Shown here: positions 63,964 to 64,000 of the stretch, one piece after another
Layout of the letters: each line of letters begins with the position of its first letter
Numbering within the stretch: position 1 is the first letter of the stretch
Origin: Terebella lapidaria
Lineage: Eukaryota; Annelida; Polychaeta; Terebellida; Terebellidae
NCBI GenBank assembly: GCA_949152475.1
Contig: OX424555.1
Coordinates: forward strand, 97,621,515 to 97,685,514
Direction of reading: 5' to 3'
Length of the DNA stretch: 64,000 nt
Program-made: the position numbers and the translations under genes
The notes under the pieces: model-generated
The model's database searches: none
Told to the model about the DNA's origin: nothing
The model's input: the letters and a program-made list of their open reading frames with translations, nothing else

Positions 63964-64000
63964 TGTGATGTGCATGTACTCTTTGTTTTGTGTTTATATG

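Larger units (their letters stand above)
59567..64000 (+). mobile_element. second Ty3/Gypsy-type LTR retrotransposon (5' part, runs off the window)
   Basis: LTR, PBS, gag and a repeat-rich second ORF occur in order from 59567. No pol is visible by 64000. The element is inserted at the edge of the 98-bp tandem array. Confidence 0.75.

Overview
This is eukaryotic, metazoan nuclear DNA. Protein-coding genes are split by introns and encode conserved animal housekeeping proteins. The AT-rich intergenic and intronic sequence is full of small fold-back elements, tandem arrays and LTR retrotransposons. Together with an ALKBH5 homologue and vertebrate-like gene sequences, this suggests a marine invertebrate (amphioxus, hemichordate, mollusc or brachiopod type). 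The exact phylum cannot be fixed from the sequence alone. No prokaryotic operons, CRISPR arrays, rRNA or tRNA genes were seen.

Host genes in order: the 3' end of a V-ATPase subunit a gene (+, 143-628); COP9 signalosome subunit 1 (GPS1/CSN1, -, 14 exons, 7656-3053); ALKBH5 (+, 3 exons, 9343-10886); a TRAF-type zinc-finger gene (+, main exon 21909-22646, possible last exon at 37827-37892); NUDT1/MTH1 (-, 3 exons, 39067-38267); GRWD1 (+, 6 exons, 43221-45599); CIAO3/NARFL (-, 10 exons, 51143-46210); and a probable first exon of an unidentified gene (+, 54172-54197). Three neighbouring pairs are tail-to-tail, with poly(A) signals only about 50-110 bp apart. Splice junctions were placed by eye, using reading-phase continuity and recalled similarity to the human orthologues.

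Mobile DNA: 13.6-20.3 kb is a graveyard of decayed LINE, DIRS-like and Ty3/Gypsy fragments. At 22822-36813 lies a young, complete-looking 14-kb Ty3/Gypsy element: 735-bp LTRs differing at one base that I could see, a 4-bp TSD, a tRNA-His-type PBS, gag, pol reached through a GGGAAAC -1 frameshift site that touches the gag stop, and a PPT. Between pol and the 3' LTR it carries an extra 1148-codon ORF with paired Cys/His zinc fingers, a basic tract and a coiled coil, which does not look like env. This is the best candidate for an undescribed system in the window. A solo LTR (51537-52585, -) resembles the LTR of a second retrotransposon that starts at 59567 and runs off the window. That element has gag followed by an unusual repeat-bearing second ORF.

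Other structure: a 3.3-kb satellite (39.47-42.77 kb) grading from roughly 31-38-bp monomers into a homogeneous 69-bp unit; a 98-bp higher-order array (58.85-59.57 kb); an 88-bp perfect palindrome at 54627-54714; a 4.0-kb element with 32-bp inverted termini (54736-58742) holding nuclear-receptor-like DR1 repeats and two possible minus-strand exons; and an 86-bp tandem duplication across the Fe-S-ligand exon of CIAO3.
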